Under the pieces are notes generated by a model, which had not been told where the DNA came from, searched no databases, and saw only the letters and a list, made by a program, of their open reading frames with translations. A stretch of 64,000 nt of DNA, taken from positions 62,001 to 126,000 of the forward strand of contig JAMCCL010000055.1 of the NCBI GenBank assembly GCA_024516035.1, read 5' to 3'. Shown piece after piece: positions 21,986-33,115 of the stretch. This stretch comes from Bactericera cockerelli (lineage: Eukaryota; Arthropoda; Insecta; Hemiptera; Triozidae). Every line of letters starts with the position of its first letter. Positions within the stretch are counted from its first letter, which is position 1. The position numbers and the translations under genes are program-made.

Positions 21986-22231
21986 TCCTCCTGAGACCTG
22001 GGCATGTTTTCCCGAAAGTACTGATTTAGACCTGGATGTACTGTTAAAGTACATAAGACAGATACTGCTTGAGTCTTCGGCATGTATTCCAGAAAGTACT
22101 GATTAAGACCTGGCGTTCTTTTAAAAGTACATGGAATTTTCAAAAATTCCCGACGGTTTTTGAGAGAAGATAGTAGTGTGAAGTGAAGTTGTCTTATGTA
22201 CTTTTAAAAGCACATTCAGGTCTCAGGAGGA
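21986..22231. mobile_element. TA-flanked MITE, 246 bp (unit B)
   Basis: The inverted ends TCCTCCTGAGACCTG and CAGGTCTCAGGAGGA are flanked by TA on both sides, as in Tc1/mariner-type MITEs. The related sequence at 21325 (AACAATAGGTAAAATTTT) shows the uninterrupted target. Internal direct repeats (GAAAGTACTGATT) occur twice. Confidence 0.75.
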
Positions 22232-23475
22232 TATAGGTAAAATTTTAGGTGCGCAAGGAACAAGTTTAATAAATTTCAACAAATTTGAAGAATCCGGTCG
22301 AGAGTTATCGCGGAACAGACAAAACAGATAGACAGCCAAATTGTCTAGTGCCCAAGTTAAAAAAAAAACTCACGGTGTTCGGTTGGTTAGAAAAATCATT
22401 TTAAATGTTCACCAATACGAGCCCGTAAGTGGCTCAAAAGCAATATATAAAATTCTAGGAGCCCAGTCAATATTAAACTTTAAATTTCATCAACTTTAAA
22501 GAATCCGGTCGGGAGTTATCGCGTATCAGACAGACAGACAGACAGACAAACGAAAGCTAAATCGTCCAGTACGAAGCTAAAACAAAGCTTCACCTCGCTG
22601 CGTTTTGATATCTTGAACTTTTTGAAACCCGGTCCAAATTAACTGGTACTTTGGAAGTCCCGCTTGGGCTAACTTTTAGTTCCGAGAAATTTCTAATATT
22701 AAGAATCGGAAGTATTGTGTTCGTTTTTGTAAAAAAAAAATATTTTTTTGCTCCGATTTCAATTTTTTTTTTTATATTTCTGCACGTTTCATAACCTCCT
22801 GAGTAGTGATGCCCGCGAACTGCGAGGCGAGGCGAGCGCGAGTTGGGAAAAAACTCCCCTCGCACCTAAAAAAGTTCGCGCGAGGCGAACTGTAAAAAAA
22901 CTCGCCCCGCGCGAGTCGTAATTTCTGCGAGGCGAACTAGTTCGCAGTTCGCGCTAAATACTATGTTAATCCCATAAGGAAACTTTTGTAATAGTAATGT
23001 TTTAAAGCATAATTTTATTGTAATAAAAATACGAAGCGGCTTGTTTTGAAAAGTATTTTAATTTTAAACAGGAGCGGCCGTTTGGAAAATGTTTTTGGGG
23101 TGCTGCCACATAAACCGGACTAAGATGGGATTTATAGAGTCGCAGTTTCAGTATTTAATGAGTTTGAGTTTGTTTACCATGCCAATCATAAGAATTATTT
23201 TAGAAATATGTGATGATTTTCATTGTGTACGAGCGAGGACTTGGGAAAATCCTCTCTTCTTATTTTTTGTCTGGGGGTGCTGGAGTTCCGCAACTCCTTT
23301 GCACCGGCCGTGCCTATAACTACATAATATGTATATTCCATTGTTTAGTGTAGTGAAAATGTCACTGTTATATTTTCAGTAACTACTAAACCTACAAACC
23401 AAAATCTATAAAAAGGTAGGTCACAATTTATTTTCCTCGTTGTCCAGACTTCCAGAGCATAAACATACAGGGTTA

Positions 23476-23664
23476 GGGGACGTGTCAAGGGGTCATATTT
23501 TTTTAAATTGCGTAAAAACTATTCTTTTTTTAGTATAATCTGTGCTAAATATCTTAAATTTAGATTAAACAACAACAGTCAGTGCTTTTATTTAGCACAG
23601 ATAATACTAAAAAAAGAATAGTTTTTACGAAATTAAAAAAAATACGACCCCCTGACACCTCCCC
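23476..23664. mobile_element. Hairpin MITE, 189 bp (unit B)
   Basis: A near-perfect inverted repeat of about 75 bp begins GGGGACGTGTCAAGGGGTC and closes GACCCCCTGACACCTCCCC. It would fold into one long stem. The counterpart in unit C is 57990-58183. The TSD is unclear. Confidence 0.65.
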
Positions 23665-23848
23665 TGATAAAGCTAATGGTATCAATAAGGCATGAAAATT
23701 TAATTATTTCAAATAGAAAGACATGTGTTTAACAATTTTTACAAAAAATGTAGCCTCTTATAATTTTTTTATTTATTGAAACCTGTGAAAAGAAATGTAC
23801 GATATATCCGGCCCTGCTTTGATTAAAAATTTGAAGCTTGCCTTAAAA

Positions 23849-24622
23849 TATTCTTGTCAATAAAGAGTTATTATTATTATTATTAAATAAAATTAATGGA
23901 ATAGTACATATTGATATTTTTTCATTAAGTCAACGAACTCAGAAGCTTGTAAACTGAAAAGTAATACTTACCTACTTCATTACCTACATGGTACATATTT
24001 TAGTTGTGATATTTGTGCAGTAGGTAAACTCGAAATCATAATCTTCAACATAATGATTTTTTACTCCGTCACTTATTGGAAGGGTGATACATATTGGCGT
24101 TTTCATTTTTTTGGTTCTTAAAAGAACCATTTTAAGAAACATTTTGTGAGCAATAGATCCCACATTGCCAATCAATGTGGTATCTGATTTTTCAACTTTC
24201 AGCCTCCATACCTCCGCCCCTGATTATGACAGAAATATGAAACTTGGTATAATTACCTGTTTGGGCCGGTACATTAATAATATGAAACCCAAAGTATGTA
24301 TACCTTCTCATTTAAATTTCGAAAGAAATGGTCATTTTTTATCAAAAAATGTCACCTCCCGGGGTCGAACTTGAATTTTAACATCACCATCAGATTTGTT
24401 ATGGGCCTTTTCCTATGTCTAGAAAAAAAACAGAATTTCAAAATTCCCAGCCGTTCAAAAGTTACAGGGCCTCCGCTAGGACTTCTGAGACATACTGTAC
24501 ATATACAGGGCCCGCCAAAAAAAAGCAGTCACTCAAAATATCTAGAGAATGGATTTAAATTTTGAGAAAAGCTAAAACAAGTGTACCATTATATCGAAGG
24601 GGGAAACTTTTCTACAAGAATA
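23849..24622. repeat. Segment inverted between units B and C
   Basis: This block is bounded by 9-bp inverted repeats TATTCTTGT (23849) and ACAAGAATA (24614). In unit C the same sequence lies in the opposite orientation at about 58487-59250. Outside the block the two units are colinear. Confidence 0.7.
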
Positions 24623-26385
24623 ATATTGACAAAGGGCGTGATTATTGCCTGAGGCAATTTCTGCCATCAAACCCATACGGTTACCACTTATTTGATTTTG
24701 AGAAGTAAAGTGTTACTGATGTTCCATCATATATTTAAAACAAAAGAGAGAAAAAAAAAAAAAAAAATGTATAAATATAGGTATATATAAAAGAGAGAAT
24801 ATAATATATTATATCCGGGTGAGGAAACAGAAGAAGAGAAGAAGGAAGAAAAGAAAAGAAGGAGGAAGAAGAGAAGAAGGAAGAAGAAGAAAAGAAGGAG
24901 CCAGTACTCAATTATCAAACCGATTTGAAATGTTCAATCAGTAAACGCCTATTTCCGTAATTTAATGCATGTTTCCGTATAAATCCGGTTCGACTCTTAA
25001 GAATTGTCTTGGTGATAAGAAAAACTACGCTAAATGTGAATAAGAGCTTCATTATTATTATCATAAGAAACACAAGAAAATGATGGCCAAAAAAATAAAT
25101 GCCAATTTAAATGTAATCTCAAGAAATTTTGAATGGTATCTCTTATTTTTTGATATTGGTTGAATATTAAAAAATAATTTAATTTCCATCACAGATGAAA
25201 GGTAAGTGCAATGTAGTGTTGTCGACTTCCAACTTGGAGACAGAAGCTTCAAGTTGGAAAAAAATCACAATCTGGTTATTTTTTCACTCCGCCACTGATT
25301 GAATGGTGATACAGATATTATTGTTTTCATTGTTTTGTTACTTCAAAGACACTTCTTCTGTTCTTTTAAAACCGATTTTTAGTGCAATAGGTCCTAAATG
25401 GTCAATCAATGAGGTACCTAATTTTTCAAATTTCAACCTACATAGCTCCGCCCCTGATTGTGGCAAAAAAATGAAACTTCGTATAATTACCTGTTATGGC
25501 CGGTAGATTGATGATATGAAACCCAAAGTATACCTTCTCATTTAAATTTCAAGAGAAATGGCCATTTTTTGTCAAAAAATGTCACTTCCGGGGGTCGAAC
25601 CTGAATTTAAACATCACCATCAGATTTGCTATGGGCCTTTTCCTATGTCTAGAATAAAACAGAATTTCAAAATTCCCAGCCGTTCAAAAGTTACAGGGCC
25701 TCCGCTAGGACTTCTGAGACATACTGTATTTTAAAAATACCTACGGGATAGAAAAGGTACAAAAAAATTCAAACCATACATTAATAGTAAAAGTGGCAAA
25801 ACTAGTCTTAATCAACAAGGCAAGTAAATGTAAAAGACGAACAGAAAAAACCATAATGGTGGTTCTAGAACTTTTGGGCAGAGAGTATTTCATGAAAATA
25901 ATAGGTTTTAAAAAGTTTTCTCTCCCGTCCTTTCGTAATAAATATTATAATGGGTGGTTATAATATATTCAAATGCAAAAATTGCAGAAGTTATAACTAA
26001 TCAATATATTATATTCTTAAATTATTTATTGAAGCTATGTGTACTTTTTCCCATGTGTGATATGTTTTTCGGTCCAACGACTTAAGAACATATGCATTAA
26101 ATCCTAATATAGGTATCAAAAGAATTGTTAAAAAACAGATATTTTATTATCCCTTTTTAGAACGATTCTGCATTGTTTGCATAAAAAAGCATAATTTTCT
26201 TATTCTGAAAGCGCGAGGCGAACTGCGAGGCGAGGCGAGCGCGAATCGACGTAAGCGCGAGGCGAGGCGAACTAAAAATTTTGCGAGCGCGAGTTACAAA
26301 AAAGATCGCCTCGCGCCCTGCGAGGCGAGCGCGAGTCAAGCCAAAGTTCGCCTCGCCTCGTGCTTTTGTCATCTCTACTCCTGAG

Positions 26386-27507
26386 CAACTTTGGTTTTGT
26401 GTCTGTCTGTAGGTCTGTTAAAAGTATTCCTTGTAACGCGCAAATCTCGGAAACGACTCGACGGATTTTCATGAAATTTTGCACACATAATAATTATAAG
26501 AGACGTTTTGTAGATGGTCCCATTTTAAATTAATCAAATTCGTACTAGCGGTTCTGGGTGAAAGAGACCATGCGCCTGACCACTAACTTTTTACTTAAAC
26601 GCTTATATCTCGTGAACGGTACACCCGATTTTGGTGAAATTTTGTATGTATATGGGAATTATTGTTATACTCGTACATAGGCTATTATTAATTTATTTAT
26701 TATAATTTGACTCGGATATTTAAGAAAATCCTAAATTTTGGACTAAAAAGTCAAAAAATAAGGAACACGACTTGCCGACACAGAATTTTTTTGTAGAATC
26801 TAGAATGATGTAGAAAAAACGGCATTCTACCATATAAAATTAATATGAAGAAAATCGGTTCAGTCGTTTTGAAGATACAAGTAATTTTGTTTAAAATCTC
26901 AAAATTGGCACGTGTATACAATGTGAAACAATCACGAGGAAGTATTGTGTCCATAAAGGGCAGTGCATTTTACTATTCATCTTAGGTGGGGGTTGTGATG
27001 AAATTCAAAGATTTTGAGGAGCTGCTTACAAAATTGTAATAGATTTTTAGCTAACTGCTACCGTTGAGTCACCAGTTGCGGAATTTGACTTCTTTCGAGT
27101 AATAAGAAAAGTCTTGTGGTGTCACACCAGTTTTTTTAGGACTTTAACTCCCTCTTCATTTTTTTATTCAACCCCAGATATCAAAATACGGTTTAAAAAA
27201 GTCGGATAACTATTTGATATTCATTTTTTGTTATCTGTTACCGTACAGTTACCGGTGATGAACTCTGACTTCTTTTCGGAGGCTAAGAAAAGTTGTGGAT
27301 TGATCACTCTCGTTTACTACCTAGGAATTATCAACAAGCACAGCGAACCATTGGCCAAATATTGGAAAAGAGACTTTACTTTTTCCGTCTTAATTCCAAA
27401 TTTCGAAACACTCGTAGATTATAGCACACGCGTAAATACATTGTACCTAAAAGTTTATTTAAATTGAAACATTCCAATTTAATTTTTTTTTCATTTCTTT
27501 TTTCTAG
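26386..27507 (+). promoter_or_regulatory. Upstream region of copy B, probable 5' exon/intron, unresolved
   Basis: The acceptor TTTTTTCTAG at 27498-27507 shows that the coding exon is preceded by an intron, so at least one upstream, probably non-coding, exon is expected. About 500 bp here are almost identical to 61580-62126 upstream of copy C. A 79-codon frame (27228-27467) is kept in both but has no recognisable motif. I cannot place a TATA box or start site. Confidence 0.4.
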
Positions 27508-28331
27508 GTTCATGATGCTTCATCTTACAGAGAAAACAATCGTTTTTCTTCTTCTACTCATAGTCTCAGAACTCGGGGAAGCAAAGTATTGTTCGTGCTC
27601 TGTGTCAAACAGTAAAGTGACCTGGAAATGTGCCAATGATATTGTAGAATTGGGCAAGCTGATACTGAATTGTAAAGACTGCAGTGACATATCCATTTCT
27701 AATGCATCTATTTATGATTTTCTGCCTCAAATAAATTCATTTCTTTTCGGTTTTTTTGAATTGCAATTCGAATTCTGTCCTATGCCAAATGGACCACTGA
27801 AAGCTTTTTTAGCCAAATTTAAAAGTCCTTTTGTTTCAAATTCCATGGAAATAAATAACTCACCGAGCAATTTAAGCACATTGAACTCGGCCTTCTTTCA
27901 AGACCTCCCTCTTTTTAACCATCTTCATATTGAATCTAATGCCAATCTGACCAAACTAAATGGTGATGTCTTCAGAGGTAGTCCTGATTTACTAGATATA
28001 TATCTGGGAAACAATTTAATATCTGAGATTGATCCTAAATTATTTCAAAATGTTGGAAAACTACAAAAACTAAATCTGAGCAATAATATCATGTCTGAGA
28101 TTGATCCTAAATTATTTCAAAATGTTTCAAAACTAGAAGCATTAGATCTGAGCAATAATCACATATCTCAGATTGATCCTAAATTATTTCAAAATCTTCC
28201 AAACCTACAAAAACTATATCTGAGCAATAATGACATCGCATATTTAGACCCGAGTATTTTCAGAAATTTGTCATCATTGGAGTTTCTTGCGATTGATAAT
28301 AACCCAATAGTGAATCTCACACGTGCCTTGT
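27508..28331 (+). pseudogene. Toll-like LRR gene copy B, exon 1, 5' part
   Basis: The start is ATG at 27512, just after the acceptor; an ATG at 27464 lies in the preceding intron and is rejected. The N-terminus is a signal peptide with hydrophobic core IVFLLLLIVSEL, followed by an LRRNT-like cysteine region (KYCSCSVSNSKVTWKC, LNCKDCSDISI) and LRRs. Three consecutive LRRs at 28022-28240 are near-identical 72-bp repeats (EIDPKLFQNV, EIDPKLFQNV, QIDPKLFQNL). The exon is interrupted at 28331 by a transposon, which adds a foreign tail (GWPLFLKVGNRRS) and a stop at 28484-28486. As it stands only a truncated secreted LRR fragment could be made. Confidence 0.85.
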
Positions 28332-28906
28332 TAGGGTGGCCCTTATTTTTGAAGGTCGGAAATCGAAGGAGCTCCCCCCCCAAAGTGGTTCCAATTCATG
28401 AGAAAAAAATTGCTAAAAAGTTTCAGCTCGATCAGAAAACGTTAACACGTGCCGCCAGGAGCTTAAAGTTTAGATGTCCTAATTGAAGGGGCAATATACG
28501 TTTTCCCGCACTTTTTTGTTGATTTGCTCTGTAATAGATCAACTTGGAATAAAAATTCAAAAAGTGATAGAATTGTAACAAAATTATCTAATACATTTAT
28601 TCCTATCAAATTAACTCTCAAACAAACAGTTTCTGGGCAAATCAATAACAAAGTCAGATTTTTGCTCTACCCCTCTGTATCTCGCTAGCAAAACTATAAA
28701 ATGCGTCTGGATGATGAAAAAAATCAGAGATAATTAAAGAAAGCAAGTAAGTTCAATTATTTTATACAAACAAAATACAGTTCTTTTATTTTTTTAATCG
28801 ATAATAAGTACAAAATAATATTGAATAATGGATATATTTACCAGTATACCGATTTCCGTTTTTTTGCTGTCAGGATACCTTCTTCTGTAGTCATTTACTA
28901 CTTGCC

Positions 28907-29195
28907 AGCCTCTGTGGCGTAACGGTTATGATGACTTCCCGTAGTCCAGAGATCCCTAGTTTGATCCCCGGTTTGGGCAGAATTTTTGCATAGAAAATTC
29001 TGTTCCCTCCGAACACGAGAGGTTGGCATTTCCAGCCCTACCCAGGGTGAGTGAGGTTAATGTGGGTAGCTGGTACGATTCCCAGCGATAAAGGGTAAAA
29101 CCCTCGACTATCTCAAATCAGGACATTAAAACCAAGTAGAATCAATGGACATGAAAGGAGCCTAAACATTGGATCTGGGCGTCCATATATTTTTT
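28907..29195 (+). mobile_element. tRNA-derived SINE (family 1)
   Basis: The tRNA-like head has GTGGCGTAACGGTTATGATG (box A-like) and AGTTTGATCCCCGG (box B-like). The body reads GTGAGTGAGGTTAATGTGGG, ACGATTCCCAGCGA, CAGGACATTAAAACC and ends at a T-rich tract. The same family occurs at 32437-32690, 44840-45104 and 51757-52090. Confidence 0.7.
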
Positions 29196-29377
29196 TTTTT
29201 TTTTTTTCTTTATTTGTTACATTACTACATACATTCACAAATATAATTATGGCAAAAAATGTATTTTTAAACAACCCTGTCAGCTGAAAGCTGGTGGCGG
29301 GTGTTTATAAAATATATAAAAAGAAATATATTGGTTTCTTTGAAAACTAAAAAAGGAGGGGAAAGAGGAAAGAAATA

Positions 29378-29873
29378 TTATAATACATATAAAAAAAACG
29401 AGAAAATAGAGAAAAAGAGGTATAGATGTAAAGTCCAATAAAACGTAAATGGAAGAAAAAGAAATATCTCGTTATGGTAAAGAAGTGTAAAGAAGATATT
29501 CCTCTCAGCACCGTGATATAAGTATTTATGCCTGTCGCACGGGCACAGAATTATTATTACTTTAATAATGAACTGATCTTCATTTTTAGTAAGTATGTTA
29601 TTATACTCATCCATTAATTTTACTCCCCTTTCTGCTGTATCATTAACAACTTTGAGATGTTTCAAGAAGTTTTTTCCTTCAAGGTAATCTTCATTCGTTG
29701 ACCAGGATGTTGGCGGGTACTTTAAGAATGATGTGTTTTGATCTAATCTTTTTGAAGAAAGTTTTTGTTTCTCGTGAAACCAAAAAATCTAGATTTTTTT
29801 TCACTAAAGTTGCAAGTTGGGTTACTTTGCATTCATATTTTTTATTTGTATCCTTCTCATAATCAATAACCAT
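29378..29873 (-). pseudogene. Broken coding remnant inside the exon-1 transposon
   Basis: Two minus-strand frames abut: 29873-29691 (RETKTFFKKIRSKHI, VPANILVNE) and 29665-29378 (FLKHLKVVNDTAERGVKLMDEY, then TKNEDQFIIKV). Read across a frameshift they form one stretch. The VVNDTAERGVKL region reminds me of a multi-copy uncharacterised protein family in arthropod genomes, but that is from memory. No function is assigned. Confidence 0.4.
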
Positions 29874-30309
29874 CTTCGTTTCATATTAGATGGTACCTCT
29901 TCATCAAAGAATGCTGGACCTACAAGCTTCTTGGCCTAACTACCACAGATGGTTAACAATCTTTTCAGTAGCAGCCATATCCTTATCTATGTTTTGGAAG
30001 CTGATGATTTTTTTTTACAATTTAAGTCTCCCTTTGGTGCTTTAATTACCTTGGGAGCTTTATACCAAGCTTCAACATATACTGCCACGATAAAAAGACA
30101 TTTATTTTTGTGTTAGAAATAACGTTAGCACATATTCTATTGTACAAATTTTTAAAAAGATGCTATTAAGGAATATAGAAATTAATATAAAAAAATAATT
30201 ATAGTTTAAAAAATAACACTTTCATTAGCGGTTGAAAAACGAACTCAAGAAAAAATTATCAACTAGAACGGATACTGGATTGATGATAAGAAAAGAGAAG
30301 GTAATTTAA

Positions 30310-30598
30310 AGAAAGCCAAGTGTTTCACAGCCTTGTTATTTTATAGCCATGAAACCGGAGCTACTGTAGTCGTTTTGTGGTCTGTGTTGAAGCCTGTCCA
30401 TTGTCCATCCCGTAGTATGCCTCCCTTCTGATGAGCGAGAAGTGACACAATACTTCCCATTTAGGAGTTGGGTCACACGAGTGCACCGAAAGGTATCAGT
30501 TACAAACAACTGTAACCAAATTTTTATTACAAATTTTAGTCGGCGTGGGAGTTCGAACCCAGGGCCTTCCGCATAGCAAGCGAGTGCTTAACCACAAA
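30310..30598 (-). mobile_element. tRNA-derived SINE (family 2)
   Basis: On the minus strand it begins GTGGTTAAGCACTCGCTTGC (box A) with CTGGGTTCGAACTCCCACG (box B), then a body including TCACTTCTCGCTCATCAG and GCATACTACGGGATGG and the tail AAGGCTGTGAAACACTTGG. The 3' half recurs as an A-tailed insertion at 49351-49500 inside a LINE. Confidence 0.7.
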
Positions 30599-31388
30599 AA
30601 TTATAAAGGGGGTGAAATTATTACATGAGCAATTGAGTTAATACGTAATAACATATTACTAATAATGTAGATCAAAAACAGTTCAATATTCAAATAGTAA
30701 AAGACTACAGAACAAGGCATCCTGACAGGAAGAAACAGATATTGGTACATTAGTAAATATAACATTATTCAATATTATTTTGTTCTTATTACTGATTAAA
30801 AATATGAAAAAACTGTATTTTGTTTGTATAAAATAATTGAACTTATCTGCTTTCTTTAATTATCTTGGATATTTTTTTTTATCTAGACGTATTTTTTTAT
30901 TATTATTATTATTATTATTTTCTTCTTAGTCATAAGTTAGATAGGGTGACTATGTTTTATACATTTTTAATGTCTAATAAACAATGAATATACTATACTA
31001 TACTATTTTACAGTTTTGCTAGCGAGATACAGAGGGGTAGAGCAAAAATCTGCCTTTGTTATTGATTTGCCAAGGAACTGTTGGTTTAAGAGGAAATTTG
31101 ATGAGAATAAATTTGTTAGATAGTTTTGTTACAATTCTATCACTTTTTGAATTTTTATTCTAAGTTGATCTATTACAGAGAAAATTAACAAAAAGTGCGG
31201 AAAAACGTATATTGCCCCTTCAATTAGCATATCTAAACTTTAAGCTCCCGGCGGCACGTGTTAACAATTTCCGATCGAGCTAAAACTTTATAGGTATCAT
31301 TTTTTTATGAATTGGAACCATTTGAGGGGGGGAGCTCAGAAAAATACTCGGATTTTTTTCTCACCTCTATAGCTAAGGGCCACCCTAG

Positions 31389-31895
31389 TGCCTTGTTCAG
31401 TAATTTGCCTCATCTTTATTTTCTGGATATTTCTGGATGCAACAATATCAGTGTCTTATCATCGGAGGTATTTGATGATCTTGGAAAACTAAAAATATTC
31501 AGAGCGCACGAAAACAAATTTGTAACTTTTCCTCAGGATTTATTCTCAAAAACCAAAAGTTTAAGAACTATTGAAATCAAAAATCACAACAGCACATTGA
31601 TAGAATTACCATCAGGACTGTTTTCCAACCTTCCCGAACTCTATGAAGTAGTGCTTGATAACAGTAGTATCCAAGAAGTGCCTGTTGACTTATTCTCGAA
31701 TTCTCCCAAACTTGCAATACTTCAACTGAGAGGCCATAAGAAAATGAATATTCCTAAAGATTTGTTTAAAGATAATCTTTTATACTACTTGGATCTCAGT
31801 AGTAACAATCTTCGAGATATACCAGAAGCACTGAATGGGCAGTATAAATTGAAAATTCTTATATTGGAAAATAATCTAATCGAAAAAATTACCGA
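31389..31895 (+). pseudogene. Copy B exon 1, 3' part
   Basis: This resumes the LRR reading after the transposon (ALFSNLPHLYFLDISGC to NLRDIPEALNG) and ends at the same GA|GTGAGT donor as copies A and C. The frame is open and nearly identical to copy C, indicating that the insertion is young. The first nine bases are the duplicated target. Confidence 0.85.
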
Positions 31896-32788
31896 GTGAG
31901 TATAAAAGTATAGGAGGAAAGTAATTGTTAAAAAATTAAACATTAAAAAAAACGGAGGGTAGTTGAGGGGGGGGGGTCGAAGTGGTCCCAAAAAGGATCT
32001 TCTTCCCAAAAAGGAAGTTCCTAAACTTCTGTCTTTCTAAATATTCATTTCTCTTTCCGTGTTATCATTTTTTTTAAAGAAGTGACACACAAAAAATATC
32101 TGCCCTAAAACAAAAACAAAAACATCACTGATCTTTGATGTGGCTTCCATACCTCTAAAACTAGCGAGATTAGGACTTGAATGCAATGTTAATAAGAATC
32201 CTCGCCTCATGTTGCTGGCTAATCCTGGTCCCACTGAAGCTGGGTGAGGTTAATTTTAAGTAGTTAGTTTGTGAGTTTCTAGCGAATGGAGTTCAAAACC
32301 CATGTCGTAATATGATCGTGCAGTTGGAAGCGAGGCCAACGCAAAAGAAACTGTAATTTATTACCAGAAGTTTGATAATTACGGGTATTTGTAGAACTTC
32401 AACTTCGTGAGGAAAACCTCGCAAAATCAGACTTTCCGAAAAAAATCTGTTCCTTCCAAACACGTGAGGCTGGTATTTCCAGTCTTACCCAGACTTGGTG
32501 AGGCTTAAGTTAGTATCTGGTACGATTTCGAACAAAAGGAGGTTAAAACACCTGCACTGATTATCTGTCGCAAACCAGGACGTTAAAACCAAATAGAATC
32601 AACTGATCACAATACATCTAATCAAGTCGAAATGTTAATTGTAAGGGTTTCATTGAAAATCCTGCAACCAGGTCAGATAATAGGGTAGTTTTAAAAATAG
32701 CGATATTCCAAAAATAACAATTACAGTCCAAATTCAAATAAAAGGCAATCTTTGAAGTATTAATATTATTTTATTTTCTGCATTTCAG
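31896..32788 (+). repeat. Intron 1 of copy B with two SINE bodies
   Basis: It contains the same old SINE body as copy A (about 32217-32345). A longer tRNA-SINE body at 32437-32690 has CACGTGAGGCTGGTATTTCC and CAGGACGTTAAAACCAAATA; copy A has lost its middle. Confidence 0.6.
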
Positions 32789-33050
32789 GTCCAACTTAAA
32801 AAATTTAGGAAGTCTTGAAGTTTTGATTCTAAGTTTCAACGGACTAAGACAAGTCAATAGTCTTGCTTTTGACTCGCTCACATATTTGAGAAAATTAGAT
32901 CTTTCAAACAATCTCCTAGAGCATTATCCTCCGTTTTCATCTTCCAAACTTTTGAATATAGATCTCTCTAACAACTTCATTGATGATTTCGATTTTGATA
33001 ACATAGAAGAGATGATGTTCCCTAATCTGAAAAAGAATGACAAGTCCCAA
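32789..33050 (+). pseudogene. Copy B exon 2 (LRRs)
   Basis: It encodes LRRs homologous to copy A exon 2 (VLILSFNGLRQVNSLAF, LLNIDLSNNFIDDFDF) and ends KKNDKSQ at GTAAGT. The frame is intact. Codons differ from copy A mostly around the last LRR. Confidence 0.82.
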
Positions 33051-33115
33051 GTAAGTCTTTTAAATTTGGTATATATTTTCCAAAAGCTTCGTGGTAATTT
33101 CAGAATATTTTATAT

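Larger units (their letters stand above)
22804..26377. mobile_element. hAT-like element, 3.6 kb, no transposase (unit B)
   Basis: The ends TAGTGATGCCC and GTCATCTCTA are of hAT type, and the 8-bp TSD CTCCTGAG is present at 22796-22803 and 26378-26385. The empty site is in copy A at about 2492. Both subterminal regions (22811-22950 and 26210-26360) are strikingly GC-rich arrays of GCGAGGCGA and its complement in otherwise AT-rich DNA, probably transposase-binding repeats. The interior holds other repeats but no hAT transposase: a hairpin MITE, two direct copies of a roughly 480-bp segment at 24040-24510 and 25250-25735, and a purine-rich tract at 24830-24900. Confidence 0.8.
28332..31388. mobile_element. 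Long-TIR MULE-like element inserted in copy B exon 1
   Basis: Ends TAGGGTGGCCCTTA and TAAGGGCCACCCTA are flanked by the perfect 9-bp duplication GTGCCTTGT (28323-28331 and 31389-31397). Copy C shows the intact target CACGTGCCTTGTTCAG. The inverted repeats are very long (about 28332-28900 against 30690-31388). Nine-base TSDs and long TIRs suit Mutator-like elements, although Merlin elements can also give 8-9 bp. The 1.8-kb middle holds two SINEs and a broken minus-strand coding remnant but no transposase core. Confidence 0.85.

Noticed and set aside
24727..24918. Minus-strand phenylalanine/serine-rich protein
   Set aside because: Translation of a low-complexity GAAGAA/AAAAA purine tract; no conserved features.
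26300..26390. CpG-island promoter of copy B
   Set aside because: The GC-rich stretch is the right subterminal array of the hAT-like element, defined by its TSD, not a promoter signal.
27228..27467. 79-codon frame conserved upstream of copies B and C
   Set aside because: Conserved only because the whole 8-kb region is a recent duplicate; no motif, no splice or start support.
27464..27511. Upstream in-frame ATG extending the copy B protein N-terminus (and the same at 62083 in copy C)
   Set aside because: The added codons come from a T-rich tract ending in a good splice acceptor (TTTTTTCTAG). Starting at 27512 or 62131 gives a clean signal peptide.
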